Assembly (NCBI GenBank): GCA_013306675.1
Contig: JABLUY010000130.1
Span: forward strand, 1 to 64,000
Direction: 5' to 3'
DNA length: 64,000 bases
Origin: Thraustochytrium sp. TN22
Lineage: Eukaryota > Sar > Bigyra > Thraustochytrida > Thraustochytriidae
Shown here: one piece after another, positions 1-7,886 of the stretch
Layout of the letters: each line of letters begins with the position of its first letter
Numbering within the stretch: position 1 is the stretch's first letter
The notes under the pieces: generated by a model
Told to the model about the DNA's origin: nothing
The model's database searches: none
Seen by the model: the letters and a program-made list of their open reading frames with translations, nothing else
Program-made: the position numbers and the translations under genes

Positions 1-1
1 G

Positions 2-172
2 CACGAGTCCGAGACGCACCTCGAGGGCTACGCGGACTTTCACGAGTACATCGAGACGGTGCCTGACATCTGCCCGAACCTCTTCAGGGACGTCAAGTCG
101 CTGCCCGTTCGGCGCGACTACTACGAGGAGGAGTCCTTTTTGCGTGAGCTCATCCGTCGTTGTTTCGCCTGA
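2..172 (+). CDS. 3' end of an unrecognised protein (partial)
   Basis: An open frame enters from the left edge and stops with TGA at 170-172, giving the last 56 residues of a protein that begins outside the window. The visible part is acidic and aromatic (it includes EGYADFHEYIETVPD and ends RELIRRCFA) and has no motif I recognise. Codon use is GC-rich like the neighbouring genes, which supports real coding. It is convergent with the paraoxonase-like gene (stop at 469), leaving a 296-bp gap. Function is unknown, and the start and any introns cannot be seen. Confidence 0.55.
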   Translation, partial: HESETHLEGYADFHEYIETVPDICPNLFRDVKSLPVRRDYYEEESFLRELIRRCFA

Positions 173-468
173 GTTCTGAGCGCTGATGTCCAAGCTCTGA
201 GCTCGAAGAATATTTTGTTTTTGTTTTGTTTGGGCGCTCGATTTCGCACATTGATTGTTGTCGCTCTTGTGGTCTTTCTCTCTCCCTGAGCGCCCTTGGG
301 CGTGACGCCACGTCGCGCAGAAAGAAGAGCGTGTGCTACGCTGCCTGCGCTAATCTCAGTGCGGCACGATGTTGAGGCTGTGCAGAGATGGACGTGGCAA
401 GTGAACATGCGTGGTTGCCGCACAGATGTCATTACGATTTTGAGTTGATCTCGGGCTGGCTGCCAAAC
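173..468. other. Convergent intergenic gap, nothing recognised
   Basis: This 296-bp stretch lies between two gene 3' ends. It is more AT-rich than its surroundings (T-rich around 205-230), as expected for 3' untranslated and termination sequence. The short open frames here have no coding character. Confidence 0.5.
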
Positions 469-1668
469 CTACGCCCCTACGTCAATCTCAGGGCAAATCA
501 AAAGTCCGGGGCTTTGCGGGCTACCACAAACGAGCCAAACATGATCCGGGCGGCCTACCGGGAGGCAGGTCGAGGTGAGGTTCATGAATGAGGCGTCGTG
601 CACGAGGCGGTCGTAGACGAGGTCGAAACGCATCGAGGCCGGGTTGGAGCGCGAGACGACCTGCATGCCGCCAGGCGTGGGGAGCGAGGGGTCCAAGTGG
701 TCGTAGAGACGCAGAAAGAAGCCCGTGTAGAGGCTCTCCGTGACCGGGTCGAAGTGGATGTTGTCCAGGCTGTGCGGCGAGTAGATGGTTTCGTTGGCGA
801 GCAGGGAGAGGTCGCCCGTGTCGGCGTCGCGCGCGTAGGCGTAGATGCGCATCAAGGTCGTGTCCGCGGCGTACACGCGCGAGGCATCTGGAAAGGCCGT
901 GATGCCGTTGGCCACGTTGAAACCCCATGAGGCGCGGCGGCATGGCCCGCTCGTGCGCTTGTCCGCGTCAAACGTGCAATGCCAAATGCCCGAGTTGGTG
1001 GGCGCCAGGAGCCAGTTCAGCGCGTAGGCAAGGACGCGCGGCACGAGCTCGCCCAAGGACGGGTGCAGGATACCGCTGGCGGGCACCGGCGCCGCCTGCC
1101 ACTGTGTGACGTAGATCTCGTCGCCGACACCCTCCACCACGGCGTTGAGCTGAAAATTGCCAAAGGTGTGGCCGTCGCCAACCGCCATGCGCCACGTCAG
1201 CTGTGGCAGGCCGTCCTCGCCCGCACGCACGTCAAAGACCTCCACACGCGTGCCGACGTTGTCCACCCCGGCCTGATTGATCGCATAGAGGCGCTCAGTA
1301 GTCGCGGAATAGTGGAGCCCATGCACCAGGAGTCGTACGTCCGGCATCCCGTGCACCGCGATACGGTGCAGCTGCGGCTTGTCACCCTGGCGCGCGTCCA
1401 CCGCCACGAAGCCTCCTGGCGCGCAAGTGCTTGAGCCGTGTTCGTACGCCTCGGCGACATCGCCCTGGCCTGCGATGAGGACACCAGGCCTGTAAAAGAC
1501 AAGGTCCTCGGCGGCCCGCAGCGCCTCGGCATCATCCGTAGTGCGCGCCAGGAAGCAGTTGGCCGGCCGGCTGGGTTCCAGCACCTTATCTATGCCGAGC
1601 GCCAGGTACACCCTAGTTGCCTGCGCCACGGCCAGCGCCGCCGAAACCACCAAAGGGAGCGTCCGCAT
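469..1668 (-). CDS. Paraoxonase/arylesterase-like secreted six-bladed propeller enzyme
   Basis: The 399-residue product is close in length to PON1 (355). I chose the ATG at 1668 because it opens a signal peptide (MRTLPLVVSAALAVAQA); the open frame reaches back to 1953 only through low-complexity sequence with a GTG start. Family features seen: the ED calcium pair at 54-55 (PON1 E53/D54), His116 in VHG (PON1 H115), Asn175 (N168), FNVANGI with Asn254 (N224), LDN with Asp302/Asn303 (D269/N270), and a Cys near each end (Cys38 in ANC and the late LLIC) matching the PON disulfide. Ala176 replaces PON1 D169, a structural-calcium ligand, so the second calcium site may be altered. Paraoxonases hydrolyse lactones and aryl esters outside the cell or in the secretory lumen. 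The exact substrate cannot be told. The gene diverges from the GGTase-I beta gene. Confidence 0.8.
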   Translation of the reverse strand: MRTLPLVVSAALAVAQATRVYLALGIDKVLEPSRPANCFLARTTDDAEALRAAEDLVFYRPGVLIAGQGDVAEAYEHGSSTCAPGGFVAVDARQGDKPQLHRIAVHGMPDVRLLVHGLHYSATTERLYAINQAGVDNVGTRVEVFDVRAGEDGLPQLTWRMAVGDGHTFGNFQLNAVVEGVGDEIYVTQWQAAPVPASGILHPSLGELVPRVLAYALNWLLAPTNSGIWHCTFDADKRTSGPCRRASWGFNVANGITAFPDASRVYAADTTLMRIYAYARDADTGDLSLLANETIYSPHSLDNIHFDPVTESLYTGFFLRLYDHLDPSLPTPGGMQVVSRSNPASMRFDLVYDRLVHDASFMNLTSTCLPVGRPDHVWLVCGSPQSPGLLICPEIDVGA

Positions 1669-2155
1669 CGCCGTCGAGCTGCTGGAACGTCTGTTGCGAC
1701 GGTTCAAATGCTGCAAAGTGCTGCTGCGGCGGCTGCTGCGGCTCGTGTGGGGCGCGTCCCGCTTGCTGCGAAGTCGTCGACCTCGGCGACAGGCCCGGCG
1801 AGGCGCCGAGCCCGCCCGACGCCTCGAGCTCGCGGTACTCTTGCAGCTGCAGGTAGCGCGAGCGCAGGATGTGCGCGGTGACGATGGCCTGGCCGCCGAG
1901 CAGCAGCTTCCACCTGTCGTAGCAGCGCTCGTCAGCCTCTCCTTCTCCTTCACCTCCTTCTCCCTTGTCGTCGTCGCCGTCGACGAGGTCGTGGCCTCCT
2001 CAGCCTCGCCACCAAGGCTTCGCGACGAGCACGACGAGCGCGACGCGGGCGGCGGGGCGGCCGCGCCGCGGCGCGCGCCCCCGCGCCGCGCCGCGCCGCG
2101 CCGCCGCGGCCGCCGCGCGCGGCCGGACGTACCTGAGCGGGATGGGGCGGCGCAT
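1613..2155 (-). CDS. Possible small spliced reading frame upstream of, and overlapping, the paraoxonase gene
   Basis: On the minus strand an ATG at 2155 starts MRRPIPL and runs straight into a consensus donor, CAG|GTACGT (exon 2133-2155). The only in-frame acceptor I found ends at 1914. The second exon (1613-1913) then reads RWKLLLGGQAIVTAHILRSR, followed by a Gln/Gly-rich tail that stops with TAG at 1613. The product would be 107 residues. The second exon looks protein-like in this frame, but its end overlaps the first 18 codons of the paraoxonase gene in another frame, and the 219-bp intron is longer than the others here. It could be a separate small gene, an upstream ORF on the paraoxonase mRNA, or chance. 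No family is recognised. Confidence 0.3.
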
Positions 2156-2267
2156 CTAGCAGCAGCAGCAGCAGCAGCAGAGTCGATTCGAGGTCTGCGG
2201 CTCGCGCCCGGCGCGGCACGGCGTGGCGCGGCGCGGCGCGGCGCGGCGCGGCGCGGCCACGACAGGC
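1669..2267. promoter_or_regulatory. Divergent promoter region, paraoxonase-like (-) / GGTase-I beta (+)
   Basis: This 599-bp head-to-head gap must hold both promoters. It contains CGCG-rich tracts at about 2050-2120, a CAG run at 2160-2181 and a GGCGC pentamer array at 2218-2257 that stops about 10 bp before the plus-strand ATG. No TATA box is seen. The possible small spliced frame listed separately lies inside it. Confidence 0.45.
2218..2257. repeat. GGCGC pentamer microsatellite just before a start codon
   Basis: About eight tandem copies of GCGCG/GGCGC end roughly 10 bp upstream of the GGTase-I beta ATG at 2268. A similar array sits before the first LCAT-like gene (4758-4830). Confidence 0.8.
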
Positions 2268-3386
2268 ATGGCGGACGATGTGACGCGCGAGCTTCACGTG
2301 CGGTACTTCGCGCACCTCCTGAGCGTGGTGCCGCGCGTGTACACGTCGCTCGACACGAACAGGCTCATGCTTGTGTACTTTGCGCTCAACGCGCTGGACG
2401 TGCTCGGCGCGCTGGACCGCGTGGAGGACCGCGAGGAGATCGTGGAGTGGGTGTACGGTAACCAGGTGCTCGTGACGGAGAAGAATGGCCCCGGAAGCGG
2501 CGGCTTCATCGGCGGCGGCTTCCTCGGGCCCATGGGCACCGAGGAGGAGGTAAGCCCGTACCACCAGGCGCACGTGTCCATGACGTACTGCGCGCTGCTC
2601 GTGCTGTCCATTCTGGGCGACGACTTCTCGCGCGTCGACCGCGCCGCCATTGTCGCCGGCTTGCGCACGCTGCAGCAGGAGGACGGCTCTTTCCAGGCCG
2701 TGGCTGGCGGTACCGAGAAGGACATGCGCTTTGTGTTTTGCGCATGCGCCGTCTCCTTCATGCTGCAGGACTTTAGTGGAATCGACGTGGACAAGACCGT
2801 CGCCTTTATCCTCTCCGCGCAGTCTTTCGACGGCGGATTTGGCATTCTGCCCGACCAGGAGACGCACGCTGGCGCCATCTACACGGCCACCGCCTCGCTC
2901 GTCTTGCTCGGCCGCCTCGAGGGCGTCGACATGTCCAACCTCGAGCGCTTTCTGGTCTCGCGCCAGGTCGGCGGCTTCAACGGCCGCATCAACAAGGTCC
3001 CAGACACCTGCTACACCTTTTGGGTCGGGGGCACCCTGCAGGCGCTTGGCCACGTCGACTTCATCGACGCCCAGTCCACGCGTGACTTCCTCATGACTTG
3101 CCAGTCGCCCATTGGTGGCTTCTCCAAGCACCCGGGCCGCCCACCAGAGGCCTACCCGGACATTCTGCACGCGCACTTTTCCATCTGCGGTCTCAGTCTC
3201 ATCGGCGAGCCCGGCTTCGCGCCCCTTGTCTGTAGTCTGGGCCTCACGCGCCGCGCATTCGACGCTGCCCCCTTTGCAGCCGGCGCGCGCACCGGCGCCG
3301 GCACCGCGTACACGCACCCGGCCTCATTCGCCGTCGATCGCGACCAACGCGTGGCGTCGTCAACGCCATCAAGATCTGGGGAATGA
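2268..3386 (+). CDS. PGGT1B: Geranylgeranyltransferase type I beta subunit
   Basis: The 372-residue product is the catalytic beta subunit that, with the shared FTase/GGTase-I alpha subunit, attaches geranylgeranyl to CaaX cysteines of Rho/Rac-type GTPases in the cytosol. The N-terminal HVRYF resembles HVRFF of animal PGGT1B, followed by the helical repeats GLRTLQQEDGSF, QSFDGGFG, VGGFNGR and SPIGGFSKHP. Zinc ligands are visible: Asp246 and Cys248 in PDTCYTFWVGG and His301 in LHAHFSICGLS, matching D269/C271/H321 of rat GGTase-I. The length fits the family (377 in human). The ATG at 2268 is preferred over an upstream in-frame start inside the GC repeat. The last 40 or so residues are poorly conserved. 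The stop lies 65 bp from the convergent NC2-alpha stop. Confidence 0.9.
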   Translation: MADDVTRELHVRYFAHLLSVVPRVYTSLDTNRLMLVYFALNALDVLGALDRVEDREEIVEWVYGNQVLVTEKNGPGSGGFIGGGFLGPMGTEEEVSPYHQAHVSMTYCALLVLSILGDDFSRVDRAAIVAGLRTLQQEDGSFQAVAGGTEKDMRFVFCACAVSFMLQDFSGIDVDKTVAFILSAQSFDGGFGILPDQETHAGAIYTATASLVLLGRLEGVDMSNLERFLVSRQVGGFNGRINKVPDTCYTFWVGGTLQALGHVDFIDAQSTRDFLMTCQSPIGGFSKHPGRPPEAYPDILHAHFSICGLSLIGEPGFAPLVCSLGLTRRAFDAAPFAAGARTGAGTAYTHPASFAVDRDQRVASSTPSRSGE

Positions 3387-3451
3387 TTACGTGTTACAAA
3401 GTACGTGAACGCAACGTGTCGTGAGAGCGTGCCGTCGATCGAAGGTCCGCG

Positions 3452-4168
3452 TCAGCTTGCACCTTCGCCGCTCTCATCATCGTCGAAGTCATCGTCCTCG
3501 TCGTCGCCCAGGGAGGCAGCGGTAGTGCCCGGTCCTGAGGCGTTGGTCACGGCCGAGAGCTCATAGCGGCCCGTGTCAAAGCGCGCGAGGTCTGCCTCGC
3601 CTTCGTCGTCGTCCTTTGTCCGTGTCGGGCCCGCCTCCGCACTGGAGGTCTCGGGGGCGCTCGCCTCGACGCTTCCTGCCCCGGCGCCTGCCGCATCGGT
3701 GCGACGACGCTTGGGCCGCGGCGCGTACGGCCTGGACGGTACGACGCCGCGGACAGACCGGAGGAAATCGAAGCTCTTCTCCTGCTCCACGGCCGCGCGG
3801 CTGCCGTCGCGTCGCGTCGCGTCGTGTCGCGACGCGTCACGTCGTGTCGTGTCTCGTCAGTTTGCCAGTTCGCTTCCGACGGAGCGCAGCGCAGCGTGCG
3901 ACCTACAAGGCCTGCTCGTCCAGCACGAGCTCGCCGTCTTCGCGGCTCGCCTTGGCTGCTGTGCATGCGCGCGCGACGAGGTCGTCCACGAAGAGCTCCA
4001 CCACGGTCGCCGCCGCCTCGGCGACGCTGCGCGGCACCTGGCCCGTGCCCGGCACCTCCAGCATCACCCGCTTCACCTTGGACTGCGCACGCACGCGAGC
4101 GGCACGCCCGCCGTCAGCCGCCAGCGCGCCCCGAGTCCCGCCCGCGCGTCGCGCACCGCCTGCGCCAT
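3452..4168 (-). CDS. DRAP1: NC2-alpha/DRAP1 histone-fold transcription repressor (spliced)
   Basis: Exons: 3452-3800, 3907-4082 and probably 4157-4168 (ATG at 4168), together 178 residues. NC2-alpha pairs with NC2-beta/Dr1 on TBP-DNA and represses or tunes RNA polymerase II initiation. The middle exon gives the histone fold from KVKRVMLEV through ELFVDDLVARACTAAKA, aligning with ARIKKIM and ELFLESLLKKAC of human DRAP1. Splicing TT|GTAGGT (donor at 3906) to GGCAG|C (acceptor at 3801) joins LVLDEQAF to RAAVEQEKSFDFL, matching HLKQCIELEQQFDFL in DRAP1, so that 106-bp intron is well supported. The 74-bp first intron (GTGCGC...GCGCAG) and the four-residue first exon MAQA are a weaker model. The tail is acidic (DDEDDDFDDDESGE). 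Intron 2 is filled with CGTCG-type pentamers. Confidence 0.82.
3801..3906 (-). other. Intron of the NC2-alpha gene carrying pentamer repeats
   Basis: On the minus strand this 106-bp intron starts GTAGGT and ends GGCAG. Its 3808-3862 part is a degenerate run of GTCGC/GTCGT pentamers read on the plus strand. Splicing it out restores homology with DRAP1 across the junction. Confidence 0.8.
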
Positions 4169-4867
4169 TGCGAGCGCTTTCGATCTTGATCTGCTTTACC
4201 GCGCCTGCGCTCACGCTCGCCCGGCCGGGTGCGCGAACGCGAGAACGGCATGCAAGGTGTGCGTGCGCGTGCGTGCTCCACCACCACAGTGCTGCTCGGG
4301 CCTGGGGTACCGCGTGACCTACGTTGGAGCTGGCGTACTCGAACAAGCAGGGCCGGGCTACGCCGCGCTACGCCGAAGTCGAGTACACGCACGTGATGCC
4401 ATCGACGACGCCATCTGCGGACCTGCGACGGGTCTTGCAGAGCGAAGGGCCAGAGATGTCGCTCGCGCCGGCGCCGCCGTGCTCCGAGTCCTCGGAAACC
4501 TGCGATTCGAGCTCGACGAGCTGATAGTGACAGTGAGTCAGTGACGACGCCAGCATCTCTTGGAGGCAGAAACGCAGTGCTCACTGTCTGTCCAGGAACA
4601 GGCGCAAATGGAAACTGCTCTCAAGCTGGCTGCAGTCAGTGCAGTGCAGTGTGGTACTACGTGCGCGCGACACAACCTGGCCGCAACCCGCAGGCTCTGG
4701 AGCGGCGGCGCGTGAAGGCAAGTCGAGGCAGGTAGCGGTGCGCGGTCACGGCAATTCCGTAGGCGCGGCGCGGCGCGGCACGGCACGGCACGGCACGGCA
4801 CGGCGCGGCGCGGCGCGGCGCGGCGCGACGCGGGCAGCGTGGCGCGGCGCGGCGTGGTGCAGGCAGC
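4169..4867. promoter_or_regulatory. Divergent promoter region, NC2-alpha (-) / LCAT-like 1 (+)
   Basis: This 699-bp head-to-head gap has several short open frames on both strands with no recognisable product. Its right third (4758-4860) is a degenerate GGCAC/GGCGC pentamer array leading up to the LCAT-like 1 start codon. A further 5' exon of NC2-alpha cannot be excluded. Confidence 0.4.
4758..4830. repeat. GGCAC/GGCGC pentamer array
   Basis: About a dozen tandem pentamers, first GGCAC then GGCGC, end about 40 bp before the LCAT-like 1 ATG. Confidence 0.75.
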
Positions 4868-7189
4868 ATGGACGAGGACGAGGAGGGCGGCGAGGGCCTG
4901 GCCGTGCCGCAGCAGGGCGTGGGCAGCACGGCGGTCCACTCTGATGTGGCCCGGGAGCACGAGTTCTCGCCCACGGACGCGCCGGCGTCGTGGAAGAGCG
5001 CGCGGCTGCAGGAGCTGCAGGACTTGCAGGACGTGGAGCAGCAGCAAAGGCATGCGCGGCAGCGGGAGAAGGCGCAGGGGCAGGGGCAGGGCCAGGGCCA
5101 GGAGCACGAGAAGCCGACGCTCAAGCCGGGAAAGGTGCCGGCAGGTACGGTGCGCAAGCCCGTGCTGATCGTGCCCGGGTTCATGTCGAGCTCGCTGCGC
5201 GTGGTGGAGTCGACCATGAGGCCGAGCTGGGAGGGCAAGCGCATCTGGATGAGCCTGCAACGACTCGGCTTCTCCGGCACGGTTCTGGGCCGAATCTCGG
5301 AGTTCGCCATCAGCGCGGACGAGGACGCGGAGATGGTGCACCTCAAGAACGATTGGCTGGCCCACATGGCCCTGGAGCCCGACCTCATGACGGAGCGCGA
5401 GGGCGTGCGCGTGCGCGCCATCGAGGGCCTGAACGGCGTCGACTTCCTCGAGCCGGGGCTCTTTCTGAGCGCACAGACCTACGTCTTCGGGAGGCTCATC
5501 AAGGCACTCGTCAAACGCGCCGGCTATGTGGAAGGCGTGGACCTTGACGCCGCCGCCTACGACTGGCGCCTGCCGCCGCGCGTGCTTGAAGAGCGGGACG
5601 CGTACTTCTCGAGCACCGTGGCGCGCATCGAGCGCATGGTGGAGGAGAACGAGGGCCGCCGCGTCGTTCTCCTGTGCCACAGCATGGGCTGCAACATCGG
5701 CGAGTACCTCCTGCGCTTCGCCAAGGAGCTGCACGGCCAGGCGTGGGTCGACCAGCACGTAGAGACCTACTTGCCCATTGGCGCGCCGCACCTCGGCTCG
5801 CCCAGCGCCATCCCGAGCGTGGTGCGCGGGTCCAACATGGGCCTGCCCACGACCTTTTTGTCGCCGCATGCCGCGCTCATCATGGGCCGCTCGCTTGGGT
5901 CGACGCCGCTGCTTCTGCCGGTGGAGCCGAACGGCCGCATGCACCAGTCCGAGGAAGTCAGGCCAGGCAACAAGCTGCACTTCGGCCTCGCGATCGTCAA
6001 GCAGACCGGCATGATGCGAATCACCATTCGGTCGCTCGACATGCGCCAGCTAGCGAGCTTCTATCCGAATCTGGCACGCATTCGACTTCGAATTCGCTAT
6101 GGCTCCAACAAGGTCATGACAGCCTGGCACAAGGCCTTGCCCACGCAGCTCGTGCGGCCGGTGGATGGGGCCGACGACGTCACCTTTGAGATGGAGGCTC
6201 CGGTCGCGCTCGGCGGCGCTGACGACGAGCTCGTGCTCGAGCTCGTTGAGCAGGTTCTCGGCGCGGCGGATGTCACCATCGACCGCTTCACGGGTTACAA
6301 GAAAAGCCGCCTCGCAAGGTGCATCCTCGGCGGGCCACGCACCGAGGCGGCCTACGGGGCCACGCTGGGCGCCCTCACCGCCTTGGATCCCGGCAAGGTC
6401 ATCTGCAGGTCCTCCTTCTCCGTCCAAGACGCCCTTGGCCCGGACTACGAGGCCAGCACCAAAAAGACCATCGACTTCCCACTCCTCTCCGCCAAAAAGC
6501 GCGGTGCACGGCGAGGCGCTCGAGCCCTGCTGCGCGCGGACGTCGAGTGGTCGCCGGCCGAGCTGCTCCATGCTGTCAATCAGGCGGCGCTGCCGCCGCA
6601 GGAGTCCATGGCAGCCGTTCACACCGCCGTGCGAACCAAGCGCCGCGCGCGCGCGTTCGACCCGGCCAGCTCGCGGTACGCGTGGTACTCGCCCAAGGAC
6701 CTGCTGCGCCTCGAGGGTCTGCATAGCCACGTGGATCTCTGGTCGTCCGAGCTCTTCCAGGGAGACCCGCTCTTCTCCACCGGCGCGCCGCCCGTCGCCA
6801 ATGTCTACGCAATCTTCGGCACCAACATCGACACCATGGTGTCGTGCGTCCTGAAGCGTCAAGCAAAGCAGGCATCCAACTCACGGCTCGCCTCGACCTT
6901 TGACCTAGACGCCGCGGCCCGCCTGGAGCCCGCCTATGCCAAGGCGCAAGGCCTCAAGCTGCGTGGCGGCGTGCTGTACGAAACGCCCAAGACGCCTCAG
7001 CCCGACGGCTCCCATCGCTCGGGAGACGGCACCGTGCCGTACTCCGTCCTCACGCACGTCAAGACGTGGAACTCTCCGTCGTGCAAGGTCTCCACGCTCG
7101 AGATTCCTGACGTCGAGCACCGCAGCATTCTCGCTTCGCCCAAGCTGCACGCGGCCCTCATCACTTACCTCGTCCGCTTTCCTTCTTGA
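4868..7189 (+). CDS. LCAT/PDAT-family acyltransferase, paralog 1
   Basis: The 773-residue product is an alpha/beta-hydrolase of the lecithin:cholesterol / phospholipid:diacylglycerol acyltransferase family, which moves a fatty acyl chain from a phospholipid to an acceptor or hydrolyses it. An acidic, Gln-rich N-terminus (to about residue 90) precedes VLIVPGFMSSSLRVVES (oxyanion region). The nucleophile is Ser272 in LLCHSMGCNIGEYLL, Asp720 lies in SGDGTVPY and His751 in DVEHRSIL, completing a Ser-Asp-His triad in family order. Between Ser and Asp lies a beta-rich stretch (about 375-470, including LRIRYG and VTFEMEAP) that looks C2-like and is not part of a minimal LCAT fold. There is no clear signal peptide or membrane anchor. 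The acyl acceptor is unknown. It is first of three tandem paralogs and the most divergent. Confidence 0.85.
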   Translation: MDEDEEGGEGLAVPQQGVGSTAVHSDVAREHEFSPTDAPASWKSARLQELQDLQDVEQQQRHARQREKAQGQGQGQGQEHEKPTLKPGKVPAGTVRKPVLIVPGFMSSSLRVVESTMRPSWEGKRIWMSLQRLGFSGTVLGRISEFAISADEDAEMVHLKNDWLAHMALEPDLMTEREGVRVRAIEGLNGVDFLEPGLFLSAQTYVFGRLIKALVKRAGYVEGVDLDAAAYDWRLPPRVLEERDAYFSSTVARIERMVEENEGRRVVLLCHSMGCNIGEYLLRFAKELHGQAWVDQHVETYLPIGAPHLGSPSAIPSVVRGSNMGLPTTFLSPHAALIMGRSLGSTPLLLPVEPNGRMHQSEEVRPGNKLHFGLAIVKQTGMMRITIRSLDMRQLASFYPNLARIRLRIRYGSNKVMTAWHKALPTQLVRPVDGADDVTFEMEAPVALGGADDELVLELVEQVLGAADVTIDRFTGYKKSRLARCILGGPRTEAAYGATLGALTALDPGKVICRSSFSVQDALGPDYEASTKKTIDFPLLSAKKRGARRGARALLRADVEWSPAELLHAVNQAALPPQESMAAVHTAVRTKRRARAFDPASSRYAWYSPKDLLRLEGLHSHVDLWSSELFQGDPLFSTGAPPVANVYAIFGTNIDTMVSCVLKRQAKQASNSRLASTFDLDAAARLEPAYAKAQGLKLRGGVLYETPKTPQPDGSHRSGDGTVPYSVLTHVKTWNSPSCKVSTLEIPDVEHRSILASPKLHAALITYLVRFPS

Positions 7190-7886
7190 AACCTCACGGT
7201 CAAGGCTTGACCTTTATCTTTTTGTTTGTCTTTTTCTCAAGCAGAGTGTGCGTCAGCATCGCATCGCATCGCATCGCATCGCATCGCTCAGCGCATCGCT
7301 CAGCACATCGCTCAGCGCATCGCTCAGCGCATCGCTCAGCGCATCGCTCAGCACATCGCTCAGCGCATCACTATTGATTCTGAAAATTCGTAGCTTTGGT
7401 GCGCATTCTTCCGGCGTCTCAAGCGAGAATGGTTTTGCCATCTCCTCACTTCGTTTGCGCTCTACCACCTACAATCGACGCAACACGAGGCAGCCCCGAT
7501 CCATCTATTCCACTGCAAAACTCGTGACGGTGCCGCATGCCCTCGTGTCTTGACGACTCCGAGGCTCCTCGCCCGCCCGCAGAAGCTGGCTCGCTTTTGC
7601 ACGCGCGGACCAGGTGCGCGGGCATCAACGTCACGTCTGCCGAAGTGGCCGCGCGCAGTGGGCGCAGCGGCGTGCAGTGGCGCGTGCAGGCAGGCTGCAG
7701 CAGCCATGGCCAGTTTGCTGCAGGCCGACAGGAGACCGACCAGCGCGCGGGAAAGAGGTACTGCGCCGCTGTCTCGCGCACGCTGCGAGGGCGAGCAAAG
7801 CAGCACGCGAGGCGAAGGCGGGGCGGCAGTGCAGCAGGGCTGCGGCTGGCGAGCGCGCGGGCGCAGGCAAGGCGCAGGCAAGCACC
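7190..7886. other. Gap between LCAT-like 1 and 2
   Basis: This 697-bp same-strand gap starts with T-rich 3' sequence (7203-7245), then the satellite at 7256-7376. The rest is moderately GC-rich and should contain the LCAT-like 2 promoter. The LCAT-like 2 frame is open from 7614, but the early part is low-complexity. Confidence 0.5.
7256..7376. repeat. GCATC pentamers grading into a 12-bp satellite
   Basis: About six GCATC pentamers are followed by about eight copies of a 12-bp unit, CATCGCTCAGCG, with CA/CG variants. It lies in the 3' flank of LCAT-like 1. Confidence 0.9.

Noticed and set aside
1950-3317. 455-residue minus-strand open frame opposite the GGTase-I beta gene
   Set aside because: It is the reverse-phase shadow of a well-supported conserved gene, and its translation is low-complexity Arg/Ala/His/Val.
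4368-4556. 62-residue minus-strand frame beginning MLASSLTHCHYQLVELESQ
   Set aside because: It has an ATG but no recognisable domain, splice link or homolog I know. It may be NC2-alpha 5' leader or chance.
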